The position numbers were made by a program, and so were the translations under genes. From Apostichopus japonicus (lineage: Eukaryota; Echinodermata; Holothuroidea; Aspidochirotida; Stichopodidae): DNA of 64,000 nucleotides. The first letter of the stretch is position 1. Every line of letters begins with the position of its first letter. The stretch lies in the NCBI RefSeq assembly GCF_037975245.1, contig NC_092569.1:26529168-26593167 (forward strand). Reading direction: 5' to 3'. Below, one piece after another: positions 55,201 through 63,829 of this stretch. Below the pieces are notes generated by a model. It did not search any database, was not told the DNA's origin, and saw only the letters and a list, made by a program, of their open reading frames with translations.

Positions 55201-58010
55201 TTGCCTGCAAAATTTGATCTGAATGGACCCATAAATTCTACAATGATTTTCCCAAGTTCCAAAACGGACACGATTTGTAACGGCTTGAATTACCAAGCAA
55301 GGTAAAAAGTCTACCATATGCTGTTGTTATTGGAGGCATTCATATAAGACTCAAACACAATGGCCAAAGTAGGGTTTGTAACAATTGCAAGGGAGAGGAT
55401 CATCTAATGAGAAACTGCCCAAACTATAGATGTAAACAATGTGATGAGCTGGGACACTCCGAATCAAGATTCCCCAACAATAGAATGCTTTAACTGTTAT
55501 CGTTTTGGCCACAAAAACTTCAACTGTAGGATCAGCAAGACAAAGAGAAGACAAGAGAATCCGATCAAGGGAACAATGATGAAGTTCACAAACAATCTAA
55601 CCTTAAAGGAGACACTAGAAAAGACAGTCAAGTGACAGATCAAGCCACTGGATCGAACTTAGACACGGGCGAAAGTGAAACTTCGATCGTCATGGACACA
55701 GAAAGCGAAGATTTACCAAAGCAAAGACATAGTGAAAATAGCAATAACAAACAGACCAAACCAGCAGAAAAATATAGTAAAACCCAAAAGAAAACCTTTC
55801 TACAACATCCAATTCCCAACCCGCGAGAACTTGATCCTCGGCAACAGAAAACACAAGAATGAAGAGAGCAGTTTTAACCATTGAAGTCTACACTATACCG
55901 AAGAAGTTAACCAGTCAACAAAAGAAAATCACACAACCAGCGATCGAGAAAACCTACAATTTCCGCCTCCAAGAAGCAAGGACAGACAGGAACTGCTAAT
56001 AAAGGAGGCCATAAAAACTAACTGAATTTACTATTGGACTCAATTCATTTCAGTGAAAATGGCAATCAAACTTGACTTTCTACTAGTCATTATACTTTTT
56101 AACATTAATTCCACGGAGGACATGAGCGAAAATAATATATCTTGTAAGTAGTATGGTATCGATTCTTTTAATAATTAACCACCCAATAAGTGTATATCAT
56201 TACTACATCACAATAGTCGGAGTCTAAGAAAACAATTTTCCGATATTGCTACTTTGATCTCTTTGTTAAATCAAGATTTTTCCATAATTGGCTTTACTGA
56301 AACCTGGTTTATAAATGACATATCTCCTCATCTCGAGTCATACATATTCATGTTTCTTTGTTCTTATATTATATTACGCCCTCCCTATATCAGTTGTTCA
56401 CTTGCTCTTGCAATGTAGAATGCAGTTCAATAAAATAAATGGCTTTCATTAATGATTGAGTTCTCTCATATTTAGTGTCTTTACCCAAGTTTACATATAT
56501 ATTTTTTATGTTCTTTACTCCAGTATATAACACCGGCGACAAAGATTTTCTTATGAAGAAACTTGGGTTCTATTTCTTAGCTGGTTCCAATGTATAGGCC
56601 TACATTTGTTATAGTATTGATTCAACCAATGACGAGTTCGTTAGCTATGAAGAGAGATATTAGCTTGACAAACAGTATAGTTCTTCTTGGCAAATAGTGT
56701 CAAAGACGATAACAATAATGGTTGTAGTATACTTTAGTCTTATTCCCTCTGCCTGTGAAATGGCAGAAAGGAACGTTGATGAATTCAAAAGGACAATTAG
56801 TAACGTTCTAGTGGTAAAAGAGTCGCAAAATGCAAAACAAGCACTGCAAACAGTGACTTCAAAATAGGACAAACTGTAACCCGCGTTGTGGACTCGAGGG
56901 ATAGGTCATGTAGTACCAAACCAGTGCAAGTTGAAGACTTTTACAGATGTTACAGTGTCTTATGGATCTCAGAAAACAAAATTACCAAGGAGGTGTAAGA
57001 GCCACATTACAAAACAATCTTTACAATGGAAGCATTTAGCCTAACTTATTATGCTCATAAACAGTGGCGGGCACAGGACCTAAATCCTAATGTCAATATG
57101 CCACCGAATGCGGCATTTGACGCTTTTCAGGATTTTTTTTTTATGGAGGAGGTGGGGGGTAACCACAGCTCTGACGTCAAAGACCCATGTGCTACCCCTC
57201 CTCCATCATTGTTCTTAAGCCTCGGAGGAGGATGAAAAGCCATGAAATAAACATAAACTATTTTCTAGAATCTTTGCTGTTAATATAAGTCTAGCCTAAT
57301 ATTATGTGTAACGCAAAGAATATTGCCTATACCAGGGATGACAGTTTATCAGATGGTAAAATCAGGTCTGTTTGCGATTTGTTGCAGAGTTGGAGACCTC
57401 TTGGATGAACTCTATGGAGTGGAACGTACGGTTGAGAATTGTAATGGTTTTGCCATAGCCTAGGCAAAGCTATATTGAGTTGGACTGATCGAACAACATG
57501 AAATGTTTGATATCAATGCTCTTTGGGAGAATTTGAAAACTTCAGCTAATGTTTCTCTTAAATTTGTAAGCCTCTACAAAAATGTTCTCCGGTGTCCCGA
57601 CCACGCCCATGCCCCCTCCCCCCCCCCCGAAAAACCCTGCTTGGCCGGACTTTTCATTTTCCTACTGCTAATGAAACTTAAAAATCGCGAAATTTGTGAT
57701 TTTTGGGGCGCCTAACTGGCAGCGCTGGCTTATATTCCTACAGTCCAGTTGGACTGGAAGTATAGCATATATAGTTCACCTTTGCTCTTATACGAATATT
57801 ACGGGTATGACCCTGGGGTCGTTGAAGGGAACTCTCATGTAGGGGGTTTGGAGGTCCGGACCCAGAAGAAGAAAAGATAAATGTGACAAATTATGCATGT
57901 AATGTAAAATATTGCCTACCTTGAGACCTTCCTCCAAGAAGCAGAACGACAGCACTCAGAAGATGAATAAGAAAAGGTGATCGACACTGCTTTAATCCTC
58001 CTTTCTCCAT
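27941..58010 (-). CDS. Secreted fibrinogen-related protein (FREP), eight exons
   Basis: Exons on the minus strand are 57920-58010, 50012-50089, 49115-49201, 45128-45214, 43746-43819, 40194-40322, 30308-30572 and 27941-28209. Their coding lengths sum to 1080 nt, giving 359 residues plus stop; every junction is GT-AG and in phase. The protein has a signal peptide, a short segment with one Cys, Thr/Ser-rich linkers and a ~220-residue fibrinogen C-terminal domain. FReD marks are NCLDWFNAG, FCNMTDGGGW, VFQRRVDGSVDFYRNWDSYK, GLGDxE-like GELDHEFWLGN, the calcium-site FSTFDRDND, HCADSHHGAWWYKSC and KYTEMKIRP. Such domains bind sugars or microbial surfaces in ficolins and invertebrate FREPs; the ligand here is unknown. 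The exon set is inferred by eye without transcript data. Introns hold LINEs, hAT elements, two minisatellites and a Gypsy element. Confidence 0.85.
28330..29090. repeat. 44-bp minisatellite in FREP intron 7
   Basis: About 16 units of TATCACTGTCAGTCACAATG followed by CTTGGTTTATRTGATGTCTT and AGCA. They are 10-20% diverged from each other. Confidence 0.88.
29091..30307. other. Rest of FREP intron 7
   Basis: AT-rich intron DNA without a recognised element. Confidence 0.5.
30308..30572 (-). CDS. FREP exon 7: middle fibrinogen-domain exon
   Basis: 265 nt, acceptor ATTATACAG, donor GTTTGT, phase 0 in and 1 out. It encodes VFQRRVDGSVDFYRNWDSYK, EGFGELDHEFWLGN and YRLSGLGTFNGTA. It continues the exon 6 reading (GGGW-I-VFQRR) as in all FReDs. 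Confidence 0.95.
30573..31639. other. FREP intron 6, 3' part; nothing recognised
   Basis: It contains a C-rich near-duplicate phrase (CAGAATGGATGCTCAGAAA and CAGAATAGATGCTCAGAAA) around 30895-30965. No coding signal. Confidence 0.5.
31640..32171. repeat. Segmental duplicate, copy A (FREP intron 6)
   Basis: Matches 40555-41080 at roughly 93-95% by eye from GTGACAGGCAGATTGCTTT to GAATCTGACAATATGCAC, and continues after the LINE tail at 32388. The open frames on both copies are not conserved. Confidence 0.9.
32172..32388 (-). mobile_element. LINE 3' tail insertion
   Basis: On the minus strand, ATGGAAATAAATGATG is followed by tandem TCAATG units, a LINE-type 3' end. The paralogous site at 41078-41083 (ATAACTACATTTTGAGGC) lacks it, so it is an insertion after the duplication. 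Confidence 0.75.
32440..35216. repeat. ~77-bp exon-donor minisatellite, block 1
   Basis: About 36 units. Each unit, read on the minus strand, is an AT-rich spacer, then ATGACTGACGGAGGAGGATG, then GACG|GTAAGTCTAGTATGACATCC. The middle is the last eight codons of FREP exon 6 (MTDGGGWT) and the GT is its splice donor. The donor and coding core vary least; the spacer varies most (variants lacking about 5 bp, with AAGTTATTGG). A ~157-bp pair of units is duplicated (about 33290-33435 and 33435-33590), showing higher-order copying. Confidence 0.97.
35217..35930 (-). repeat. 3' LTR of Gypsy B
   Basis: 714 bp, TGTAACG...CGTTACA in either orientation. By eye it differs from the other LTR at four bases plus one A insertion (in GAGAAACAACC). 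Purine-rich TTGAGGAGAG lies just before it on the element strand (35931-35940). Confidence 0.95.
36181..36975 (-). CDS. Accessory C2HC zinc-finger ORF of Gypsy B
   Basis: 264 codons, uninterrupted. The N-terminus has two zinc motifs: CNPCKKTF...RHLATSC (C-x2-C-x12-H-x4-C) and CSNCGAGF...RHEITC (C-x2-C-x12-H-x3-C). The middle is acidic (DILDINVDSAEDLALEL), and the C-terminal part is Pro/Tyr-rich (FYVPPVYAPYPAYGG), ending NPAGWENFLQRETQ. It lies 370 nt after the integrase frame and 250 nt before the LTR, in the place of an env-like or accessory gene. It shows no signal peptide or membrane segment, so it is not envelope. Function is unknown; binding of nucleic acid is a guess from the fingers. 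Confidence 0.75.
   Translation of the reverse strand: MFKCNPCKKTFVRERFLKRHLATSCPSTGNEKTEKCSNCGAGFFREDVRRRHEITCREAAKENVQSAHCSRRVHRPDLPCSSRHPPVVDILDINVDSAEDLALELTGRTNREVQTEEQIQGNLQLDKGEVIRVRGQLYRLRRAATLLAVREEGPTSTPTQTEETTGLDFRERWSLRNVSLGVDSEGNALSRTEVTHTYSCPVRDLQTYGGPYRQFYVPPVYAPYPAYGGIVPPGAANPKRMPMDNPAGWENFLQRETQRHTEGL
37349..38179 (-). pseudogene. Gypsy B integrase C-terminal half
   Basis: The open frame begins (SDG)MIERFNRTMECMLTN, where E is the third catalytic acid of the DDE core. It continues WDRHLPFITMAYRSTQHDST, GDSVWLHAP and PIWDGPYVV, the integrase C-terminal barrel. The first two catalytic Asp residues and the zinc domain are missing. About 275 codons remain open; the ATG start is incidental, since codons run back in frame into the primer site. 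Confidence 0.93.
38178..38195 (-). promoter_or_regulatory. Primer-binding site, tRNA-Leu type
   Basis: One base after the 5' LTR the element reads TGGTGGCAGCGATGGGAT. This complements the 3' end of animal tRNA-Leu (ATCCCACCGCTGCCACCA) with one mismatch. The mismatch base belongs to the joined integrase sequence. Confidence 0.8.
38197..38911 (-). repeat. 5' LTR of Gypsy B
   Basis: 715 bp, a near-identical copy of 35217-35930. The last base before the target duplication is the A at 38911. Confidence 0.95.
38912..40193. repeat. ~77-bp exon-donor minisatellite, block 2
   Basis: About 16 more units continuing block 1 after Gypsy B and running up to the true donor of exon 6. Here too a multi-unit segment recurs (about 39240-39420 and 39715-39890, sharing the GTCCTTTCTCC unit). 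Confidence 0.97.
40194..40322 (-). CDS. FREP exon 6: first fibrinogen-domain exon
   Basis: 129 nt, phase 0-0, acceptor AATTGTCAG, donor GTAAGT. It encodes MTNCLDWFNAGCNNTSIYTI, RPTNWNGPPFEVF and CNMTDGGGWI. Its 3' end and donor are the parent of the ~77-bp repeat that fills the next intron and that starts directly at this donor. Its last codon is ATT (Ile), while nearly all repeat units have ACG (Thr). Confidence 0.93.
40555..41080. repeat. Segmental duplicate, copy B (FREP intron 5)
   Basis: Copy of 31640-32171, without the LINE tail. It continues past 41083 (GAGGCAAACTTAGCCGTATT) into minisatellite units, the same order as copy A. Confidence 0.9.
41135..41325. repeat. ~77-bp minisatellite, decayed remnant
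   Basis: About two to three degenerate units (TACCGTCCATCCTCCTCC and AATATATC blocks). They precede a junction with TATGGTATTATCAGCC, which in the other copy lies about 110 bp beyond exon 6. Confidence 0.8.
41334..42529. mobile_element. hAT-like non-autonomous element in FREP intron 5
   Basis: 1196 bp flanked by a perfect 8-bp duplication GTATTATC (41326-41333 and 42530-42537). The ends are TAGTGTTTACACGGGT and ACCCGTGCAAACACTA. Subterminal GGAACCGGGTAGTATC and GGGTACCCG motifs repeat. The interior has about three ~130-bp tandem units around AACACCACACTAAGTCAATG and no transposase. Confidence 0.9.
42538..43745. other. Rest of FREP intron 5
   Basis: The start (AGCCCTACCAGAAATAGAAA) is a paralogue of 40439-40470, part of the tandem duplication. 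The remainder is AT-rich with no recognised gene. Confidence 0.6.
43746..43819 (-). CDS. FREP exon 5: linker to fibrinogen domain
   Basis: 74 nt, enters in phase 1 and ends in phase 0, acceptor ACGATAG, donor GTGAGA. It encodes SESVETTPKQTTTGGDCPRD and PSIE. The ETTPKQTTTGGD part is related to the linker of exons 3 and 4; DCPRDPSIE leads into the FReD. Confidence 0.8.
44107..44308. mobile_element. MITE with 16-bp perfect inverted repeats
   Basis: TTTAGAATCCGTACCA at 44107-44122 and its exact inverse at 44293-44308. The interior is (CCCTAACC/CCCTACTTCCTAA)n, a telomere-like degenerate repeat. No clear target duplication. Confidence 0.7.
44603..44645. other. Perfect 18-bp stem-loop
   Basis: TGTATCTTCAGACACTTT, a 7-nt loop TGTGGGG, then the exact inverse. 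It sits in FREP intron 4. It is too short for a usual pre-miRNA, and no host similarity was recognised. Confidence 0.7.
44783..44845. repeat. Two tandem ACCATGGAGCT hairpins
   Basis: ACCATGGAGCT...AGCTCCGTGGT followed by ACCGTGGAGCC...AGCTCCATGGT. The flank 44687-44785 is repeated at 14245-14340. Confidence 0.65.
45128..45214 (-). CDS. FREP exon 4: Thr/Ser-rich linker B
   Basis: 87 nt, phase 1-1, with the same acceptor and donor as exon 3. It encodes TNLYSSKPVDTTPMQTTSGD and ASGSTVRE. The shared flanks (about 45028-45235) show a recent tandem duplication of exon plus intron edge. Confidence 0.8.
46395..46690. repeat. TGACC-rich repeat, two tandem copies
   Basis: Two ~120-bp units share TTGACCCCTGGTGACC, TAAATGACCT, ACACCAAAAACAATAGGCTT and TTGAGATATC...TGTTTACAAGC. 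A third copy is at 9735-9830. Confidence 0.8.
47030..47120. repeat. GTCAGTCGGGTCAC short tandem repeat
   Basis: Four to five imperfect units (GTCAGTCGGGTCACGTCG and similar). Confidence 0.7.
48463..48728. mobile_element. MITE with CCCAGCAAACACAAA ends
   Basis: 266 bp with 15-bp perfect inverted ends and several AACGTTTT/AAAACGTT motifs inside. The flanks are TA on the left and AT on the right. Superfamily not assigned. Confidence 0.8.
49115..49201 (-). CDS. FREP exon 3: Thr/Ser-rich linker A
   Basis: 87 nt, phase 1-1, acceptor CTACTGATAG, donor GTACAG. It encodes TNMYSSKPVETTKMQTTSSE and TTGSTVRE. Thr/Ser density suggests an O-glycosylated stalk. Together with its flanks (about 49016-49220) it is a near-copy of exon 4 and its flanks. 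Confidence 0.8.
50012..50089 (-). CDS. FREP exon 2
   Basis: 78 nt, phase 1-1, acceptor TAAACAG, donor GTAATG. It encodes DDSRVRGHFKCTNRQYGTSE and SNEEQ. The single Cys could make an interchain bridge, as in multimeric FREPs (inference). Confidence 0.7.
50090..52436. other. FREP intron 1, 3' part; nothing recognised
   Basis: AT-rich intron sequence. The open frames here (50436-50651, 51526-51768 and others) have no domain and conflict with each other. Confidence 0.5.
52437..54220 (+). pseudogene. LINE ORF2 remnant (L1/Tx1-like) in FREP intron 1
   Basis: Pieces in shifting frames read RYIGDSIRTVYDII, GIDFEKAFDS, SIDRGCRQGDPLSPYLFIL, QYADESTFFMHG, FGSLSGLKIKPSKSLLVGLG, LGRITIVKSLLLPCFNY and CNICQEYTETIEHIFYDC. 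This is the RT and C-terminal zinc part of an L1/Tx1-type LINE. The catalytic YADD is YADE, and at least five frameshifts or stops are present, so it is long dead. It is antisense to the FREP gene. Confidence 0.88.
54700..55862 (+). pseudogene. LINE ORF1-like nucleic-acid-binding protein remnant
   Basis: After an upstream piece (HRRHVSKEQRQKINNL) the frame near 55310-55500 reads YAVVIGGIHIRLKHNGQSR. CCHC knuckles follow: CNNCKGEDHLMRNC (intact), CKQCDELGH (last Cys lost) and CFNCYRFGHKNFNC (intact, in another frame). A Lys/Gln/Thr-rich tail follows (55632-55862). This is the layout of zinc-knuckle ORF1 proteins of LINEs. Stops and frameshifts make it a pseudogene. Confidence 0.7.
56190..56400 (+). 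pseudogene. LINE endonuclease N-terminal fragment
   Basis: It reads SLRKQFSDIATLISLLNQD and FSIIGFTETWF, the first strands of the APE-type endonuclease in Jockey/CR1-like LINEs (the E of TETW is catalytic). It is truncated right after. It may be the start of ORF2 that belongs with the ORF1 remnant just upstream. Confidence 0.65.
56401..57919. other. FREP intron 1, 5' part; nothing recognised
   Basis: It contains a C-rich stretch at 57610-57632. The open frame on the minus strand at 56660-56872 has no recognisable domain. Confidence 0.45.
57920..58010 (-). CDS. FREP exon 1: signal peptide
   Basis: ATG at 58010-58008, then MEKGGLKQCRSPFLIHLLSA and VVLLLGGRSQ. It has a basic n-region, a ~16-residue hydrophobic core and a likely cleavage site near the exon end. 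Donor GTAGGC, phase 1, which suits exon 2. It lies 7.8 kb from exon 2, so the link is inferred from phase, orientation and the need for a signal peptide. Confidence 0.75.
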
Positions 58011-58059
58011 TTTGAACAAATCCAGAAGCGGAAAGGGAAAAGCAACCTAAGTTTATCAA

Positions 58060-58105
58060 ATGTGTCTTTTCCTGTGGTAAATTGGTATATATCATATATG
58101 TATGT
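58060..58105 (-). promoter_or_regulatory. Possible FREP core promoter
   Basis: The minus strand has TATA-like ATATATGATATATACC about 75-90 nt before the ATG of exon 1, which would leave a 5' UTR of roughly 50 nt. Weak evidence in an AT-rich region. Confidence 0.3.
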
Positions 58106-61100
58106 CTTGCCGTCTCTGTGATACTAATGAAGATTAACTGACTTTGCCAACACTTTTTACCATCTTCATAGAGTGATGTCCAACAAAGGCACACATTTAG
58201 TGACTTTTCATTGGTGATTATGTGGCTGACGTATGTAATGTTACATGCATATTCAAGATCAACGATTGTGATTATACAATGTGGAAGTTATGTACACATT
58301 TAGTGTTCAAATCATATCAAATATCAAGTGGTAACTCTGGATGCCGCTGAGTGGTCGATTGGTAGACGATACCTATACAATATGAATATTCAATGAAAAT
58401 TGCTTATTCTCAATTGGCTGTTTGTCCCTCCAACACCCAGTTAGACTGTGACAGCTCGTTAGATGTCAAGGGTTAATTACCTTCTTTCATATGACACGTC
58501 TTGAGAAAAATTTGTTGTTGCTATGCAAAGCAAAGTCACATATTCCATACCCTTCGAGGTTTCTGCATTCTCCGATTGATCAATTTTCCTACTCCTCTGG
58601 TACCAAGTTTCTCTTGAAAAGAGGACAAAGAATGTAAATGACGTTTTCAAAAAACATTTGTATCCGCGTACTTCGTAAAGGGTTTCAGAGATGTTGTGAT
58701 GATCGTTTATGGTAGCCTATATATGACAGACTTCTGGTGACCAGTGAGCATGCATATGGCAGTAATGCCGTTTATAAATCACAACAATATTAGTGTATCA
58801 GGAGAACTTGAGTTGTCTTCAGACCCAGATCAGCCCTTTATTGTTCTACAGCTAATAGGCAGGGGTGCAGCAACTGTTTTGTAGGCCTACTTTGGAGGGG
58901 GGGGGGGGGATACGATGTTAACGTTTACATAAGATACAGTAATACCGCCTGAACATTGAAAACCAATATGAGTTCACCGTAATTTTGTTACACTCGTAGC
59001 CCCAGTCCTCTGACATTGTGACTATGTAAGAGATGTTTGTTCACGAGGGTAAAACCAAACTACTTAACTGATCCGCATACAATCCCGGTCCCCCTAGCAA
59101 GGAGACTGTGACTATGTGTTGTCATACCGGTCTTACGTCAAAGCAGGAACTTGCTACAGACACCTTGGTCAAAGTTACTATCACGAACCCCTTGCAGAGG
59201 GAATAGATACTACACATGATCAGGTTATACTGTTAAATGTTTACTGGTAATCATGATCATAGCCAATATGTTTACAGGTATATGTAGCAGCGCATGCACA
59301 GGTGGAAGCCTGAGGGAGAGGGAGAGGGGAGGGGGTTCTAAAATTCTTCCGACTGATTTAGGTAGGGGGCATAAAACGGGAACAGTGCTGGCACTTGATC
59401 TTAGCCAAAAGTTATGATAACCTCCAAGAACCTGAGCACAACTCCTTTAGGAAGGGAACAGTTCTTTTTCGTGCTTATTCAAGGGCATATACACGAGAGC
59501 GACAGCTAGTTCGAGGTGAAAGTCTTCTGTGAACGTCTTCGTCACAATGGTATTATATATACATTATTAACTGGGGAGATGAATAAACGGCTGTGCGGAT
59601 CTGACAATGAGACAAATTGACTGTACACAATATGTTTGTAACCAGTGTAATAGGATCCAATCGACAAATATGAGTGGTTCAATATCAATTTGAATATTCA
59701 TATTATCGAAAATGATCAATTTAACGTCATTGACGGAGATATCATCAAGATCAGTGTAAAAAAACAGAGAGATCAAATAATTACATAAGCACAACGAGTC
59801 GTGTACACGGGCAAATGTTAGTTAACATTGTAGAAATAATATCATTGTTTTGCATCTAATCCCCCTTACTAAACACATTTCTGAAAGCGGAGTTATTGGT
59901 CGCCCCTCTCTTTATATGCGTCCCAAAAAACGGACTTCGGCCCCCCTTTCGGGCCAGCCAACCCTCTCAAAATTGCAATTCGTAACAGAGGTTACAGTCT
60001 GTATGGTGTCATATCAACATAGGCGGCCTTAATTAAACTTAAATTCTCTTATTTTTGAAATCGGGGAGGTGTTGTCTTTACCCCCTGGTCTTTATACAAT
60101 TATTGAATTATCTAGTTCCAATATTATTTAAACATGTTAACTTCAAAAAATTATGAATTATATAAATAACTAAATCCATATCTCGATAGGCATGCTCAAT
60201 ATACCATACCAAAACAATATCATCGAGGGGGAGGGGATGGGATGGGGGGTGGGTGGATAGAGTGGAAGTCTGGTGGACGACGGCTCAGTCCTCATGAGAT
60301 ATTAATCGGTCGTTGGCTGGAATGTTGGACGATTGCTGGTCTTTAAATATGTAGATTTTCGTGTTTGGTCGCCTACTGGTGATAATGTTATCCAAAATTG
60401 TGTACCGACTATAACTATCAGTCAGCTAGCTAAACCGTTACAATTTTCTCTTGTTATTGAACAATAACGAAAATGAATTTAAAATCAACACCAAAATTGG
60501 CTTTTTAGGGAGTGTTTCCTTTTTAACAAAGGAGTTATTAACTATTGGTGGCGATATATGGTTTTCTTCTTTTCAAATTTAGAGACATCTATTTTGCAAA
60601 GAAGAGTTATATTTTGATGTTTTTTGCACAATTGTATATTAACAAGTAACGTTTTTCTGTTTTAATTTTTTATCTCTTTACGGTGGCCCTGAAGAGACAT
60701 GCGAGTTGTAGACTTACTGTTTACCGCTTAACTTGACGAAAATTGTCAAATTATAGAGTTGGTGATTTGCATGTATACTTGTTAACATTTACAAAAAAAA
60801 TCGACATTTGTCGAGTTGACACGTTACGATAACATGACATCTTGAAGAAAATTGTCAATTCGTAAATTGTCGAGTTTTGGCGTTAGATATGTAAAACTTG
60901 ACAAACACGTCAATAAACAAGATAATTGATGACTCGTCAAGTTACAGTTAACATGACATCCTGACATTACATATCAAATTGTCGCGATATCGTGTAACTC
61001 ATACCAGAGAATTGTTCCCTGCTTATACTTTACACGATAGGACTATGTACAACTCATTTGCCCTCTTAGAACCACCGTACTTTTTAGTATCACTTGAAGG

Positions 61101-63601
61101 CCTACGTGTGCAAGCAATTAGAAAGCGGTGGCGATGACATTTATTTATTCATATACCTCTATTGTGTTTGAATGTAGCTTAAGACAGTTGAACGTCAAAT
61201 TTATAGAAAACTATACTATTTAATGAAAGCTCTAAATTAATTTCTAGTAAAAAAAGGCAATTTAGTGTGTTAATGATCGCCACAAATGTCGTAAAATATT
61301 CAATATTGATAAAAAATTAATCAGAATTTGTTATTGATGTTTTTTGGAGGTTGTTATGGCAACGGATTTTATTTTCACTAATACTCCAGTCGGCGATAGA
61401 TAACCAAATTTATAAAAACACAAAAAATAAGGCTATTTCAGGTGAAAGATTATTTTGGACTGATGGAAGAGGAATACATTATAAGTTTCCAGTTGAAGCT
61501 TGAATTCATTTCCTAGGCAACGTTTTCAGTTAACATCAGATTGATACTGGAGACCAAAAGTGAACTTGAAGCAAGCAGATGTGATGTCAGACGTACAATG
61601 ATAAATTTGTTTCAGGGTATTTATTGTTGTTGTTGTTGTTGTAAGATACAAAATAAGTACTTCATAATTGTGTTGCATTTGAAAACGATTACATCACAGT
61701 CATTTGCATAATTGTGAACCTCACATCACTTCAGGTAAATTTGGAACCCCTTGTCTAACCCAAGTTAAAAACAACAAAGTGAAATTATACAAAGGAGAAC
61801 AATTTACATGTTAGTGCTGGTCAAAGGCTTCTTGTCAGTATGTAGAATCAAATTATGAATGGAACAAGCAGCCGCTTCTTTATGGTGAAAAAAAAAACAT
61901 TTAACGGTAATTATTAAAGTTTAAAATATTTTGTGTGTATATTTCGGCAATGTGATGTCCCTTCTAAAATCCGTACATAAATAGCCCCTAACTTTGTTAT
62001 TGTGATCTGCAACTGGTTGGTGGGGGGGGGGGGGGGGATGCCCCAAACTGCTATCGTATTTTACATTTAATTGGAGCTCGCTCGAAAGAATGTTAAAGTG
62101 CCCACCAACATTCAACTTTGAAATCCTGTGCTCGCCTTGTTGAACCTCAGATGTATACTATGTATACTAGATATATCCTTGACTATTAGCAGTGCATTTT
62201 TTTATCAGCATATCAAAATTAATTCTGTGCATAAAGTTACTCTTGAAACTAACGAACTATAAGAAGTCCAGCAAGTTTAATTAAAGAGCATAAACTGTTC
62301 AAATGATCACTTCTAAAAAATTGAAAAAAAAGAAAAGAAAAAAAAGCAAAATAAAAGTGGTATAGAAACACATCCTGCACTGAAAACAGTTTCTGTCGTA
62401 AAAATATCCTCGAATGTTCACCTTGAGATATTATACTATACGTAGAATATCAGTGGGCAGGATCAGCCCTCACCCTCAACAGGCAGAATATTCCAGAAAA
62501 AATCTTAATATGCCAGTATATAAATATACAACATGCATATGCGGTACAACCTGGTGGTAAATTCTTCAACATTGTTTCAAAACTTTCAAAATATAGCACT
62601 ATTTTCAATCTAAGAACACACGGTCACCCTTTTACCGAAATTTCTCACACCCCTCTCCTTACACCCACCACTTCGCGACTTAGTATTTTATACCCCCCCT
62701 CTCCCCACCGTACAAGGAATGTGTTTACGCCCGTCCGACAAGATACTCATGCTTACCATCTAGTAGTTCACAGGTTCTATATATATACATCCGTGGCAGA
62801 CAATCCTTTCAAATATTCGTCAAATTTCTGATGTACGTGAAGGGCTAATGAACAATTGAAACTAAAGTAAATAGCTCTCGTCATGTATCCACGAAGGCCT
62901 ATTTATTAACCTAACGAAGGTTTTTTAATGATATTTCTGACATAAATGTTGGTTAAACCGAACGACTTACAGAGCGAAAAACACAATGAACGTTTCATGC
63001 CCGTTATACCAAATAAATATGTTGTTAAACTGTGAACGAAGGAAATCATTGCAAATTATTAGCTGCATTGTATATAAAGCCACACCTGTAGAATACCATT
63101 TGGTATCATTTTCTTGCGGAAGATTGTATCGTTGCAAGGAACTTTGTAGTGGCGACTCAAATTCTACCTTTTCCTATGGCTTGAGTTATTCTTATATCTC
63201 TCTGTGGACTTTATCATTATTCTGTAACAAGAAGAAATATGAAGCAGAGCTACCGTTATCAAGCTGTTGATGGTTCATCTTGTAACTATACTGCTTTGAC
63301 GAAAGGTGATCATATTTTAATTTTTACTTTATCTTTATTTGAACTTTCGCAAAGAAGAGTGTACCTCAGTAAGCCGGGCATAACTTTCCCCGAAGTCATC
63401 AGTTACAAAATGCATAAAAACATATGATGGTTGAAAATATGGCAGTAAACGAGCAGTAAATACTAAAGTAAGCAAAACTATAAGCTTACAAAAGTTCAGT
63501 AAAATAGAGGAAAACATAAAGTAAGAGCACAGAAAAAAAAAAATTATGCAGATGAAGAGACAAACAACGATAAGATAAAATTAAAAGAGTCATAAGTATC
63601 C
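58106..63601. other. No gene recognised
   Basis: It holds a G/A-rich stretch at 59305-59335, a U2-like fragment, G and C runs, and a loose cluster of CGACATTTGTCGAG/AATTGTCAA inverted motifs at 60730-60990. The frame 62986-63270 (94 codons) has no known domain. Confidence 0.5.
59380..59411 (-). ncRNA. U2 snRNA-like fragment (pseudogene)
   Basis: The minus strand reads CTTTTGGCTAAGATCAAGTG, identical to 20 nt of U2 snRNA (stem-loop I end and following segment). After six non-matching bases comes CTGTTC in the correct spacing. The 5' end, the branch-point recognition sequence and the Sm site are not found, so it is not a working U2 gene. Confidence 0.5.
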
Positions 63602-63712
63602 TTAATTAAAACGGTTTATGCTTGCGGCACTCTTAACATTACTTGGGAAATGGTTCCATTCTTTTGGCCCCAATATAAGAAAACCGTCTTTTATTCAATT
63701 CGGTTCACTGAA
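63602..63712 (-). pseudogene. LINE ORF2 C-terminal tail
   Basis: The minus frame reads GFLILGPKEWNHFPSNVKSA and ASINRFN followed by stop TAA. This resembles the xxGPxxWNxLPxxxKxAxSxxxFK tail of Jockey/CR1-like LINEs. A stop lies upstream. The A-rich stretch at 63530-63545 is in the place of a 3' end. Confidence 0.6.
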
Positions 63713-63754
63713 CCCCCCCCCCCCCCCGATAGACCTCTTGTTCTTTAAACTTTG

Positions 63755-63757
<3 letters not shown>

Positions 63758-63825
<68 letters not shown>
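63758..63825. repeat. (AT)n microsatellite
   Basis: AT run of nearly 70 bp. A shorter one lies at 63887-63910. Confidence 0.95.

Positions 63826-63829
<4 letters not shown>

Noticed and set aside
62986-63270. 94-codon + frame as a gene
   Set aside because: No domain, no splice or promoter context; length is within chance for this AT content.
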